DNA of 64,000 nucleotides from Streptomyces sp. NBC_01335 (GCF_035953295.1 NZ_CP108370.1:2936001-3000000), one strand, 5' to 3'; positions 24,211 through 32,773 are shown, counted from the stretch's first letter. Notes: generated from the sequence alone by a model not told the origin. Translations and numbers: made by a program.

Positions 24211-27200
24211 ATGCAGATCCGGCTGACCGTCCTCGCGCCGCGCACCGGCCACGCACCGACGCGCGCGTGCGACGTCCTGCTCACGGCCCCGGCGGGCACC
24301 GCGCTCGCCGCCGTCGCCTCGGCCCTCGCCTCGGCGGTCCAGGGCCCCGAGGGGTCGCTCGGCGGCGGCGCGGTGATCCTCTTCGCCGGGCGGGAGCGGC
24401 TGGACTCCCAGCGCCTCTCCCTCGGCGAGCCGCCGCTGGTCGACGGCGCGGTGCTCTCCCTGCACTCCCCCGGCGAGGACGAACCGTCCACCGACGACTC
24501 CGTCCCGGCCCGGCTGCACGTGGTCGCCGGCCCCGACGCGGGCGGTGTCCACCTGCTGCACGGCGGGCAGATCCGCATCGGCCGCTCCGCCGACGCGGAC
24601 GTACCTCTCGACGATCCCGACGTCTCCCGGCTGCACTGCGCGGTCACCGTCTCCGGCGACGGCCGGGTCACCGTGGCCGACCTCGGCTCCACCAACGGCA
24701 CCTCACTGGACGGTGCCGAGATCGGCACCCGGCCGGTCCCGCTGTCGGCGGGCGCCCTGCTGCGGCTCGGCGAGTCCACCCTCCGCCTCGCCACCGGCCC
24801 CCGCCCCCCGGCGCTGGCCACCGCCCCCGACGGCGAGGGCCATCTGCGGGTGGCCCGCCCGGAGCCCGGCGCGCCCGGGAACGACGGCCCGGACCCGGCC
24901 CACGGGCACGGTGCGTACGCCGAGGAGACCCGGCCCTCCGGCCACGACTCGCCCTACCGCCAGGAGACCCCCGGACCGTCCCCCCGGCCTGACATGTCTC
25001 CCCGGCCCGGCGCGGAGCAGCCCCGGCGCGGCGGCATAGGGGCCTGGGCCCGCAGGCTGGCCGGCGGCCGCGCCGACCACGAGGCCGCGGACGCCGCGGC
25101 CGACCCCGCCCCCCGGTCCGCCCCGGGGCACGCGGGGTTCCTCGCCCCCTCCGCCCCGGCCGGCACCTGGCCGGATCCGGCGGCGGTGCTGCTGACCGCG
25201 CTCGGCCCGGGGCCCCGGCTCTGGGAGCGCGACCCCGCCCACCCGGAGGCGCTGGCCGTCCGGCTCGGCACGACCGACCGGGCGGAGCTGCCCTCGGTGC
25301 CGGTGACGGTCGGGCTGCGCGAGGCCGGTTCGCTCGGGCTCGCCGGGCCGTGGGACCGCCTCACCGGGCTGGCCCGCTCGGTGGTCGCCCAGCTCGCGGC
25401 CCTGCACTCCCCCACCGACCTGGAGATCGTGCTCATCAGCACGGACCGCAACCGCACGGCGGACGAGCGGCGAGGCGCCTGGTCCTGGCTGGGGTGGCTG
25501 CCGCATCTGCGGCCGATGCGCGGCCAGGACTGCCGGCTGCTCCTCGCGTACGACCGCGAGCAGGCGACGGCCCGTACGGACGAGCTGGTCCGCAGACTGG
25601 ACGAGGGCCCGCTCGGCCCCGGCTGGCCGCACGCCGGGCGCGACACGGTGGCCGAGGCCGCCGGGGCGTGGACCGGCCCGTACACCGTGGTGGTCGTCGA
25701 CGGCGACCCCGGGACGGCCGCGCTGCGGGAGACCACCGCGCGGCTGGCGGGCGCCGGTTCGGCGGCCGGGATCCACCTGATCTGCCTGGCGGAGACTCCG
25801 CCTGCCTCGCCGACCTCCCCGGTCACAGCGACCTACGAGGCCGCCTGCCACGCCTCCCTCGCCTTCCGCGAGTGCGGGGCGGTCGCCCTGCTGAGCGGGG
25901 ACGTCGCGACGGCGCTCCGGCTGCTGCGCACGGCGGGCGGCCAGGTCGCGGGGCACGGCACGGTGGCGACCGTGGACGCGGTGTCGCCGGCCTGGGCCGA
26001 GCGCTTCGGGCGGGCGCTGGCCCCGCTGCGGGACGAGGGCCCGGGCGCGGCGGCGGACCTCGCGAGGACCGCCGCGCTGCCGCCCACCTCCCGGCTCCTC
26101 GACGAGCTGGGTCTGGCCCGGGCCACCCCGGCGTCGCTGATGGCCCGCTGGGCGTCGACCGCCGAGCGCCAGCCCGGCGCCTCGGCCCGGCCGACCCCCA
26201 CCCCGTCGTCGGGGCGGCTCCGCGACCCCCAGGACACCCCGAGCCCCGGCCGCACCCTCAGCACCGGCTCCCTGCGCACCGCCCCTCTGGTCGGCGGCCA
26301 GCGCACCGGTTCCCCCGACTCGGGCCGCACCCCGTACCCCTCCCGCACCGACTCCGGGCGCACGCCGTACCCGGGTGCCCCGGACCCCCGCACCGACTCC
26401 GGCCGCACGCCGTACCCGGGTGCCGGGGATTCCCGTACCGACTCCGGCCGCACCCCCTACCCCGGCGCCACGGCGCGGGGTACGGGCGACACGCCGTACC
26501 CCGCCCCCGGGTCGCGTACCGGCTCCGAGCGCACCCCGTATCCGGCGTCGGCGGCCGCCGCGCCGGCCGCGGGCGGCGAAGGTGCCGGCGGGCTGGCCGG
26601 GCGGCCGGTGGTGGTGCTGGGGGCGGGGCCCCGGGGGCCGGTGAGCGTGGATCTCGCCGACGAGGGGCCGCACCTGCTCGTCGAGGGCCCGGCGGGCAGC
26701 GGGCGTACCGAACTGCTGCGGGCGATCGCCGCCTCGCTCGCCTCTGCCGCCCGTCCCGACCGGCTCGGCATCCTGCTGGTGGACGGGGCCGGGGCGGGCG
26801 GGGAGAACGGCGAGCCCGGCGAGGGCTTGCGCCCCTGCACCGAGCTGCCGCACGTCTTCTCGTACCTGTCGGCCTCCGATCCGGTCCGGATGCGGGAGTT
26901 CGCGCGGGCGCTCGGCGGTGAGCTGAAGCGCCGTGCGGAACTGCTCGGCGGACTGGACTTCGCCGAGTGGCACACCCGGCACGAGGTCGCGCAGCGGCTC
27001 GTCGGCCAGCGCCCGCCGAGCTCCTCGGAGCAGCGTGGGGACCCGGACTCCGCTTTGTCCACCACGGGCACGCTGCGGCTGCGGGCGGCCGCGCGGGCGG
27101 TGGACCCGGGGCCGTCGCCGCTGCCCCGGCTCGTGGTGCTCGCCGACGACTTCGACGCGCTGGTCGCCCCGGCGCTCGGCAGCCCGGGGCGGCCGGCCGC

Positions 27201-27648
27201 CGGGTCGGTGGTGCGGGCGCTGGAGGCGGTGGCCCGGGACGGCGGGCGGCTCGGGGTGCACCTGGTGGCGTCCTCGGGGCGCCCGGACCGCACCGAGGAC
27301 ACCGAGCTGGCGCGGGGTGCCCGGCTGCGGATCGTGCTGGACCCGCCGGTGCTGCCGCCCTCGCCGGACGAACCGGCGCCGGGGCGCGGCCGGCTGGGGC
27401 ATCCGGACGGGCGGGTCACTCCGTTCCAGGGCGGCCGGGTGACGGGGCGCATCCCGCGCACGGCGACCCTGCGTCCGACGGTGGTGCCGCTGGAGTGGGA
27501 GCGGATGGGCGATCCGCCGACCCGCCGTCCCGTCCGCGAGCTAGGCAACGGGCCGACCGACCTGGCGCTCCTCGCCAGTGCGCTGGAGCGCGCGGCGCGC
27601 TCGGTGAACGCCGAGCGGCTGCCTCCGCTGCCGCCCGTCTCCTCGTGA
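24211..27648 (+). CDS. FHA-domain FtsK/SpoIIIE-type ATPase
   Basis: A protein of about 1145 residues. Order: an N-terminal ubiquitin-like/YukD-like stretch (1-95), an FHA domain at about 97-195 (IRIGRSADADV, SRLHCAV, DLGSTNGTSLDG: the pThr-binding core), a Pro-rich linker, an inactive-looking FtsK-like part (GSLGLAGPWDRLTGLARSVVAQL) from about 340, a linker with six copies of (S/G)xRTPYP around 703-780, then an FtsK-type ATPase with Walker A GPAGSGRTEL (about 825) and Walker B LVVLADDFDAL (about 973). Related EccC-type motors drive type VII secretion, but no WXG100 genes are nearby. The start at 24211 is chosen by the onset of conserved sequence. Being divergent from two Ser/Thr kinases suggests its FHA domain reads their phosphorylation. 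Confidence 0.8.
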   Translation: MQIRLTVLAPRTGHAPTRACDVLLTAPAGTALAAVASALASAVQGPEGSLGGGAVILFAGRERLDSQRLSLGEPPLVDGAVLSLHSPGEDEPSTDDSVPARLHVVAGPDAGGVHLLHGGQIRIGRSADADVPLDDPDVSRLHCAVTVSGDGRVTVADLGSTNGTSLDGAEIGTRPVPLSAGALLRLGESTLRLATGPRPPALATAPDGEGHLRVARPEPGAPGNDGPDPAHGHGAYAEETRPSGHDSPYRQETPGPSPRPDMSPRPGAEQPRRGGIGAWARRLAGGRADHEAADAAADPAPRSAPGHAGFLAPSAPAGTWPDPAAVLLTALGPGPRLWERDPAHPEALAVRLGTTDRAELPSVPVTVGLREAGSLGLAGPWDRLTGLARSVVAQLAALHSPTDLEIVLISTDRNRTADERRGAWSWLGWLPHLRPMRGQDCRLLLAYDREQATARTDELVRRLDEGPLGPGWPHAGRDTVAEAAGAWTGPYTVVVVDGDPGTAALRETTARLAGAGSAAGIHLICLAETPPASPTSPVTATYEAACHASLAFRECGAVALLSGDVATALRLLRTAGGQVAGHGTVATVDAVSPAWAERFGRALAPLRDEGPGAAADLARTAALPPTSRLLDELGLARATPASLMARWASTAERQPGASARPTPTPSSGRLRDPQDTPSPGRTLSTGSLRTAPLVGGQRTGSPDSGRTPYPSRTDSGRTPYPGAPDPRTDSGRTPYPGAGDSRTDSGRTPYPGATARGTGDTPYPAPGSRTGSERTPYPASAAAAPAAGGEGAGGLAGRPVVVLGAGPRGPVSVDLADEGPHLLVEGPAGSGRTELLRAIAASLASAARPDRLGILLVDGAGAGGENGEPGEGLRPCTELPHVFSYLSASDPVRMREFARALGGELKRRAELLGGLDFAEWHTRHEVAQRLVGQRPPSSSEQRGDPDSALSTTGTLRLRAAARAVDPGPSPLPRLVVLADDFDALVAPALGSPGRPAAGSVVRALEAVARDGGRLGVHLVASSGRPDRTEDTELARGARLRIVLDPPVLPPSPDEPAPGRGRLGHPDGRVTPFQGGRVTGRIPRTATLRPTVVPLEWERMGDPPTRRPVRELGNGPTDLALLASALERAARSVNAERLPPLPPVSS

Positions 27649-27686
27649 CTCCCGGCGAGGCGATTCCCGTTGTTCTCCGGTGCCTT

Positions 27687-27725
27687 CCGGCGGACGGAGC
27701 TGTCCTCCTGACCTCTGTCCGCCGG
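27687..27725 (+). terminator. Terminator after the FHA/FtsK gene
   Basis: A 13-bp stem with one G-U pair (27687-27699 CCGGCGGACGGAG; 27713-27725) and a 13-nt loop, about 40 bp past the stop, followed by GTTTCC. Confidence 0.65.
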
Positions 27726-27793
27726 GTGCGCGTTTCCTCCTGAATCGACGTCACGAGCGGGTCACGATCGTCCGCCCGGCCCCCATGGCGGTA

Positions 27794-27823
27794 TTGCGGG
27801 TCCTTCGCGCCCCGGCGTAGGAC
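27794..27823 (+). promoter_or_regulatory. Candidate promoter of the sugar ABC operon
   Basis: TTGCGG (27794-27799), an 18-bp spacer and TAGGAC (27818-27823). It would give a leader of about 60 nt to the ATG at 27893. No obvious LacI-type operator (an inverted repeat around a central CG) is seen next to it. Confidence 0.45.
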
Positions 27824-27892
27824 TGTGCCCACGGAGGACGCGGTACTCGCACAGTGGCGTGCGGACGCACGTCGCCGGGAAACGGGGCAGTG

Positions 27893-29269
27893 ATGCACAG
27901 AACCCGACAAGTGGGCCGGGCGGCAACGGTGTTCGCCGCGATAGGCGCGCTGGCGCTGACCGGCTGCTCGGGCGGTTCGGACGACGGCAAGGACGGCAAG
28001 GACACCGGGGGTGCCACGGCGGGCGCGAGCGAATCGCCCACGTCGACCGTCGCGTTACCTCGCCTGGACGGTGAGCAGATCTCCGTGGCGGCCGTGTGGA
28101 CGGGCGCGGAGCAGCAGAACTTCATCAAGGTTCTGGACGAGTTCGAGAAGCGGACGGGAGCGAAGGTCAGCTTCGTCCCCGCGCAGGACCCGATCGTCAA
28201 CTTCCTCGGTACGAAGATCGCGGGCGGCCAGCCGCCGGACGTGGCGATGATCCCGCAGGTGGGCGCGATCCAGCAGGCCGTGGCGAAGAAGTGGGCCAAG
28301 CCCGTCGGCAACGAGGCGCGGGCCCAGCTCGGCCAGAACTACGCGCAGGTCTGGCAGGACCTCGGTGCCGTGGACGGCACCCAGTACGGCGTCTACTACA
28401 AGGCCGCCAACAAGTCGCTGGTCTGGTACAACGCCAAGGCCTTCGAGAACGCGGGCGCGGCCGAGCCGAAGACCTGGAAGGACTTCCTGACCACCGCGGA
28501 GACGGTGTCGGCCTCCGGGATCACCCCGGTGTCGGTCGGTGGGGCGGACGGCTGGACCCTCACCGACTGGTTCGAGAACATCTACCTCTCCCAGGCGGGC
28601 CCGGAGAAGTACGACCAGCTGGCGAAGCACGCGATCAAGTGGACGGACCCGTCCGTGAAGGACGCGCTCACCACCCTCGGCCAGCTCTTCGGCAAGCCGG
28701 AACTGATCGCGGGCGGCGCGTCCGGGGCGCTCCAGACCGAGTTCCCGGCGTCGGTGACGCAGACCTTCACCGGCGGGGACCAGCCGAAGGCCGCGATGGT
28801 CTTCGAGGGCGACTTCGTGTCCGTCAACATCGCGGAGACCGACGCGAAGATCGGTACGGACGCCAAGGTGTTCCCGTTCCCGGCGGTCGGCGCCGACTCC
28901 CCGGTGGTGACCGGCGGGGACGCGGCGGTGGCGTTGAAGGACTCGAAGGGCGCCCAGGCGCTGCTGACCTTCCTGGCGTCCACGGACGCGGCGAAGATCT
29001 CGGCCGGGGCGGGCGGGTTCCTCTCGCCGAACAAGTCCCTGGACCCGGCCGTGTACCCGAACGACGTGCAGCGCACCATGGCGCAGGCGCTGATCGCGGC
29101 CGGCGACGACGTCCGGTTCGACATGTCGGACCAGGCGCCGCAGTCCTTCGGCGGCACGCCCGGCAAGGGCGAGTGGAAGATCCTCCAGGACTTCCTGAAG
29201 AGTCCGAAGGACATCGCGGGGGCCCAGCGGGCGCTGGAGTCCGCCGCCGCCGAGGCGTACACGAGCTGA
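27893..29269 (+). CDS. Carbohydrate ABC transporter substrate-binding lipoprotein
   Basis: A 458-residue precursor. The lipobox is LALTGC (Cys near residue 24), then a Gly/Asp/Lys-rich linker, then a type-I sugar-binding protein fold: ISVAAVWTGAEQQNFIKVLDEFEKRTG, GGQPPDVAMIPQVGAIQQAV, DGTQYGVYYKAANKSLVWYN, LTDWFENIYLSQAGPEKY, MVFEGDFVSVN. It captures an oligosaccharide or similar solute outside the membrane. It begins at ATG 27893 after GGGG. The two permease genes follow with 4-nt spacing and then a 4-nt overlap. No ATPase gene is in the operon, so a shared ATPase such as MsiK probably powers it. Substrate unknown. Confidence 0.88.
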   Translation: MHRTRQVGRAATVFAAIGALALTGCSGGSDDGKDGKDTGGATAGASESPTSTVALPRLDGEQISVAAVWTGAEQQNFIKVLDEFEKRTGAKVSFVPAQDPIVNFLGTKIAGGQPPDVAMIPQVGAIQQAVAKKWAKPVGNEARAQLGQNYAQVWQDLGAVDGTQYGVYYKAANKSLVWYNAKAFENAGAAEPKTWKDFLTTAETVSASGITPVSVGGADGWTLTDWFENIYLSQAGPEKYDQLAKHAIKWTDPSVKDALTTLGQLFGKPELIAGGASGALQTEFPASVTQTFTGGDQPKAAMVFEGDFVSVNIAETDAKIGTDAKVFPFPAVGADSPVVTGGDAAVALKDSKGAQALLTFLASTDAAKISAGAGGFLSPNKSLDPAVYPNDVQRTMAQALIAAGDDVRFDMSDQAPQSFGGTPGKGEWKILQDFLKSPKDIAGAQRALESAAAEAYTS

Positions 29270-29273
29270 CGCG

Positions 29274-30662
29274 GTGACGACAGCGACGACGGGGGGCGCC
29301 GGTGCGGTGCCCCCCGCTCACCCGGGTCCCCCCGTCCGTACCCGTACCGGCCGCCCCTCCCGGCGGTCCGGCCGAGGTGTCACCGGCACCCGCAGAACCG
29401 TCGCGGTGGCGTTCCTGCTGCCCGCGCTGGTGCTGCTCGGCGCGCTGGTGGTCTATCCGATCGCCTACTCCGTCTACCGTTCGTTCCTCGACCAGGCGGG
29501 CACCGGCTTCGCCGGGTTCGACAACTACCAGAAGCTCTTCACGGACGACTCGATCCGTACGGCGGTCAAGAACAACCTGATCTGGGTGGTCCTCGCGCCC
29601 ACCGTCTCCACCGCGCTCGGCCTGATCTTCGCGGTGCTGACCGAACGCATCCGCTGGGGCACGGCGTTCAAGCTGGTCGTCTTCATGCCGATGGCGATCT
29701 CCATGCTGGCCGCCGGGATCATCTTCCGGCTGGTCTACGACGAGGCCCCGGAGCGCGGGGTCGCCAACGCGGTCTGGGTGGGCGTGCACGACACCTTCGC
29801 GCAGTCCGCCGGGTTCCCGAAGGCCCATCCGCTGCCGGTGCACCCGTTGAAGGCGGGCGGCGGCGGGTCGTTCGTCACGAAGGCGACGGTACGGGCGGGC
29901 GTCCCGGTGCTGCTGCCGCTGGTCGGGGTCGTACCGGAGAAGATGCCGCACGACGCGGAACCGGCGCGTACCCCGGCGCCGGACGGCGACCGGATCACCG
30001 GCACCGCCTGGCTGGACTTCACCAAGGGCGGCGGCGGGAAGCCCAACACGGTCGACGCGAAGGAACTGGGCCTCAAGGGCATCGAGGTGGAGGCGGTGAA
30101 GGACGGCAAGGTCGTCGCCACCGCCACGGCCGGCGCCGACGGGTCCTTCTCGCTGCCCGCCGCCGCCGACGGCGCGGTGCTCCGGCTGCCCGCCGACAAC
30201 TTCCGCGAACCGTACAACGGGGTCTCCTGGCTCGGCCCGAGCCTCGTCACCCCCGGGATCATCGGCAGTTACGTCTGGATGTGGGCGGGCTTCGCGATGG
30301 TGCTGATCGCGGCGGGCCTCGCCGGTCTCCCCCGCGAGCTCCTGGAGGCGGCGCGGGTCGACGGGGCGAACGAGTGGCAGGTCTTCCGCCGGATCACCGT
30401 GCCGATGCTGGCACCGGTCCTCGCGGTGGTGCTGGTCACGCTCATGATCAACGTACTGAAGGTCTTCGACCTGATCTTCATCATCGCGCCGGGCTCCTCC
30501 CAGGACGACGCCAACGTCCTCGCCCTCCAGCTGTACCGCTCCTCCTTCGGTACGGACGCGGACCTGGGCGTCGGCAGCGCGATCGCCGTCCTCCTGCTGC
30601 TGCTGGTGATCCCGGTGATGGCCTTCAACATCCGGCGGATACGGAAGGAGGGGCGCCGATGA
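29274..30662 (+). CDS. Sugar ABC permease (MalF type) with large inserted domain
   Basis: A 462-residue permease, against a usual 290-310. Helix 1 is FLLPALVLLGALVVYPIAYSVY and helices 2-3 follow (LIWVVLAPTVSTALGLIFAVL, AFKLVVFMPMAISMLAAGIIF). From about residue 160 to 320 there is a soluble insert (PERGVANAVWVG ... GTAWLDFTKGGG ... GIEVEAVKDGKVVATATAGADGSFSLPAAADG) resembling a carboxypeptidase-regulatory/SdrD-like beta sandwich. After it helix 4 follows and the EAA loop (ELLEAARVDGANEWQVFRRITVPML), which contacts the ATPase. The insert should be extracytoplasmic. GTG start 4 nt after the binding-protein stop. It may shape docking of the binding protein. Confidence 0.87.
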   Translation: MTTATTGGAGAVPPAHPGPPVRTRTGRPSRRSGRGVTGTRRTVAVAFLLPALVLLGALVVYPIAYSVYRSFLDQAGTGFAGFDNYQKLFTDDSIRTAVKNNLIWVVLAPTVSTALGLIFAVLTERIRWGTAFKLVVFMPMAISMLAAGIIFRLVYDEAPERGVANAVWVGVHDTFAQSAGFPKAHPLPVHPLKAGGGGSFVTKATVRAGVPVLLPLVGVVPEKMPHDAEPARTPAPDGDRITGTAWLDFTKGGGGKPNTVDAKELGLKGIEVEAVKDGKVVATATAGADGSFSLPAAADGAVLRLPADNFREPYNGVSWLGPSLVTPGIIGSYVWMWAGFAMVLIAAGLAGLPRELLEAARVDGANEWQVFRRITVPMLAPVLAVVLVTLMINVLKVFDLIFIIAPGSSQDDANVLALQLYRSSFGTDADLGVGSAIAVLLLLLVIPVMAFNIRRIRKEGRR

Positions 30663-31546
30663 CAGCCGCGTCCACCACCTCGGCCGGGGCAGCCCGGCCC
30701 TCGCTCGCGGCGCGGATCGCCGCACGGGCGGGCGGCGGGGTGATGCGGGTCGTCCTCGTCCTGGTCGCCCTGTTCTGGCTGATGCCGACGATCGGGCTGC
30801 TGCTCTCCTCGCTGCGGGACGGCAAGGACATCGCGGCGAGCGGCTGGTGGCAGGTCTTCACCACCCCCTCCCAGCTGACCCTCGACAACTACCAGCACCT
30901 GCTCTCCGACTCGGCGATCACCGGCTCGTTGCTCTCCACCGTAATGATCACCGTGCCGTCCACGGTCCTGGTGGTGGTGATCGGCTCGTTCGCCGGCTAC
31001 GCCTTCGCCTGGATGGACTTCCCCGGCCGCGACTGGTGGTTCCTGCTGGTCGTGGGGCTGCTGGTGGTGCCGGTACAGGTCGCCCTGATCCCGGTCTCCA
31101 AGCTCTTCGGCACCCTCGGGATCTTCGAGACCACCCTCGGCGTGGTCCTCTTCCACACGGCCTTCGGCCTGCCGTTCGCGATCTTCCTGCTGCGGAACTT
31201 CTTCGCGGAGATCCCCCGCGAGCTCCTGGAGGCCGCCCGGCTCGACGGGGCGGGCGAGATCCGGCTCTTCACCCGGGTCGTGATGCCGCTCGGCGGACCC
31301 GCCATCGCCTCGCTCGGCATCTTCCAGTTCCTCTGGGTCTGGAACGACATGCTGGTCGCGCTGATCTTCGCCGACTCGGACTCCCCGCCGATCACCGTGG
31401 CGCTCCAGCAGCAGGTACGCCAGTTCGGCAACAACATCGACGTACTGGCACCGGGGGCGTTCGTCTCGATGGTGATCCCGCTGGCGGTGTTCTTCGCCTT
31501 CCAGCGGCAGTTCGTCTCGGGGGTGATGGCGGGGGCGGTGAAGTGA
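30659..31546 (+). CDS. Sugar ABC permease (MalG type)
   Basis: A 295-residue permease with six hydrophobic segments from VVLVLVALFWLMPTIGLLLSSL. The EAA loop is ELLEAARLDGAGEIRLFTRVVMPL. It pairs with the upstream MalF-type permease. The ATG overlaps the preceding stop by 4 nt (ATGA) after GGAAGGAGGGGC, a strong ribosome site. The loop FFAEIPRELLEAARLDG and the ending FVSGVMAGAVK are typical of the carbohydrate uptake CUT1 family. The operon stops here; directly after it lies a broken toxin-antitoxin locus. Confidence 0.9.
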   Translation: MTAASTTSAGAARPSLAARIAARAGGGVMRVVLVLVALFWLMPTIGLLLSSLRDGKDIAASGWWQVFTTPSQLTLDNYQHLLSDSAITGSLLSTVMITVPSTVLVVVIGSFAGYAFAWMDFPGRDWWFLLVVGLLVVPVQVALIPVSKLFGTLGIFETTLGVVLFHTAFGLPFAIFLLRNFFAEIPRELLEAARLDGAGEIRLFTRVVMPLGGPAIASLGIFQFLWVWNDMLVALIFADSDSPPITVALQQQVRQFGNNIDVLAPGAFVSMVIPLAVFFAFQRQFVSGVMAGAVK

Positions 31547-31547
31547 G

Positions 31548-31613
31548 CGGCTCTCCAGCGGCGGGAAACGTCCGGCCGAGAGTGACGCCGAGATCCTGGA
31601 CCACCTGAAGTGA
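31548..31613 (+). pseudogene. 3' end of a Phd-like antitoxin gene (remnant)
   Basis: Right after the permease stop a frame reading ...KRPAESDAEILDHLK ends in a TGA that overlaps the GTG of the Doc-like gene in GTGA. That overlap is the standard antitoxin-toxin coupling. No start codon or N-terminal DNA-binding part is left, so only about 18 codons or fewer of an antitoxin seem to survive. The identification rests on position and the overlap. Confidence 0.4.
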
Positions 31614-31957
31614 CCGCCGTGCGTTTCGTCCAGCTGGACGAGATCCTCGCCATCGCCCGCGCGGTCGACGGCACCGCGCACGGCGTCCGCGATCCGGCAC
31701 CTCTGGTCTCGGCGATCGAGCGGCCCCGGACCGACGTGTCCGGGGCCGAGCCGTATCCCACGTTGCGCGAAAAGGCGGCGGCGCTGCTGCACTCCGTGGC
31801 CCGCAACCACGCGCTGATCGATGGCGACGAGCGCACCGCATGGCCGGCCATGCGTGTCTTCCTCCGGCTCAACGGCGCCGGCGCCGGTACGACCCCGCCG
31901 CACGTGTCCATCGCCGGCCCGTTCGTCGAGGAGGTCGCTACGCCTCCGGGTGCTTGA
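31610..31957 (+). pseudogene. Doc/Fic-family toxin, degenerate
   Basis: A 115-codon frame. It reads VRFVQLDEILAIARAV, later TLREKAAALLHSVARNHALIDGDERTAWPAMRVFLRLNG. Doc toxins phosphorylate EF-Tu through a Fic motif HxFxDANKR; here it is HALIDGDERT. The catalytic histidine and aspartate stay, but N-K is replaced by D-E. The C-terminal helix, usually 15-20 residues past PFVEEVA, is cut short and the 3' end overlaps the convergent TetR gene by 20 bp. With its antitoxin mostly deleted, the toxin is very probably inactive. It overlaps the remnant antitoxin stop by 4 nt. Confidence 0.65.
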
Positions 31958-32552
31958 GCGCGGCGACCGTGGAGGCGGCGAGGTCGTCGAGGTACCCCTT
32001 GGGCAGGCCGCCGCGGACCACCACGAGCCGCCAGTACAGCGGCCCCACGATCAGGTCCAGCGCACGGTCGGGGTCGCTGCCCTCCGGGAGTTCGCCCCGG
32101 GCCACCGCCGCCCGGACGACGACGGCGGCGACGCCCTGCTGGGGGTCGAGGAGGGCCGCCTTGATCGTGTCGGCGATCTCCGGGTTCCTGGCCGCCTCGA
32201 CGAGCAGGTCCGGGATCACCTGCGAGGCGACGGGGTGGCGGAGCGCGTACGAGGCGAGGCCGAGGACCGCCCGTACGTCCCCGTACAGCGAGCCGGTGTC
32301 GGGGGTCGGCATGCCCTGTTCGGCGACGGCGGCCACCAGGTCGAGTACCAGGTGCAGTTTGGACTTCCAGCGCCGGTAGACGGCGGTCTTGCCGACGCCC
32401 GCACGGCGCGCGATGCCCTCCATCGACATCCGGGCGAAGCCCACCGAGGCCAGTTCCTCGAAGACGGCCCCGCGGATCGCGTCGGTCACGTCCTCGCGCA
32501 GCACGGCGGCGCCCGCCGGGGTGCGGCGCCGGGGTCCGGGTTCGGTGCTCAT
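31938..32552 (-). CDS. TetR-family regulator beside a polysaccharide exporter
   Basis: A 204-residue regulator. The DNA-binding part is VTDAIRGAVFEELASVGFARM, EGIARRAGVGKTAVYRRWKSK (about residues 22-68). The C-terminal part has the common TetR C-terminal shape for RutR/AcrR-like proteins (PDLLVEAARNPEIADTIKAALL). It is divergent from the TagG/TagH-like ABC exporter. Two 21-bp near-identical direct repeats lie between the genes, one over the -35 region of the exporter promoter and one just after its -10, so repression of the exporter and autoregulation are likely. The signal is unknown. Confidence 0.87.
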   Translation of the reverse strand: MSTEPGPRRRTPAGAAVLREDVTDAIRGAVFEELASVGFARMSMEGIARRAGVGKTAVYRRWKSKLHLVLDLVAAVAEQGMPTPDTGSLYGDVRAVLGLASYALRHPVASQVIPDLLVEAARNPEIADTIKAALLDPQQGVAAVVVRAAVARGELPEGSDPDRALDLIVGPLYWRLVVVRGGLPKGYLDDLAASTVAALKHPEA

Positions 32553-32572
32553 GCTCTCAAGGATATCCGTAA

Positions 32573-32593
32573 CGACGAAACGGTTGCGTCCCG
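32573..32593. promoter_or_regulatory. Probable TetR operator, site A
   Basis: The 21-bp site begins CGACGAAACGGT and ends CGTCCCG; within it GACG-N9-CGTC is an inverted repeat. It covers the -35 TTGCGT of the exporter promoter. A second copy is at 32622-32642, differing at two or three positions. Confidence 0.55.
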
Positions 32594-32613
32594 ACGCCCA
32601 TACGATTTACGCT
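32584..32613 (+). promoter_or_regulatory. Promoter of the TagG/TagH-like exporter
   Basis: TTGCGT (32584-32589), an 18-bp spacer and TACGCT (32608-32613). Operators A and B overlap the -35 and the start-site region. The leader to the GTG at 32774 would be about 155 nt. Confidence 0.55.
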
Positions 32614-32621
32614 CAGCGTGG

Positions 32622-32642
32622 CGACGAAACGGTCCCGTCCCG
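32622..32642. promoter_or_regulatory. Probable TetR operator, site B
   Basis: A copy of site A 49 bp downstream (start to start), beginning CGACGAAACGGT and ending CGTCCCG, again containing GACG-N9-CGTC. It lies at about +3 to +23 of the exporter transcript. Confidence 0.55.
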
Positions 32643-32773
32643 TCGTTCGCTCGCGGTTGTCCCGCAGTTCAACGTTCGTTCCCCCGCGTCGAAGACTGTT
32701 CCGTTCCAGCCTCCGACGCCTGTTTCCCCAGCCTTCAACCGCCTGTTCCCAGCCTCCGTCGAAAGCGATCGTG

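Noticed and set aside
24211..27648. A type VII secretion locus, from the EccC-like ATPase.
   Set aside because: No WXG100, EccB, EccD, EccE or mycosin genes occur within the window; only the motor resembles the system.
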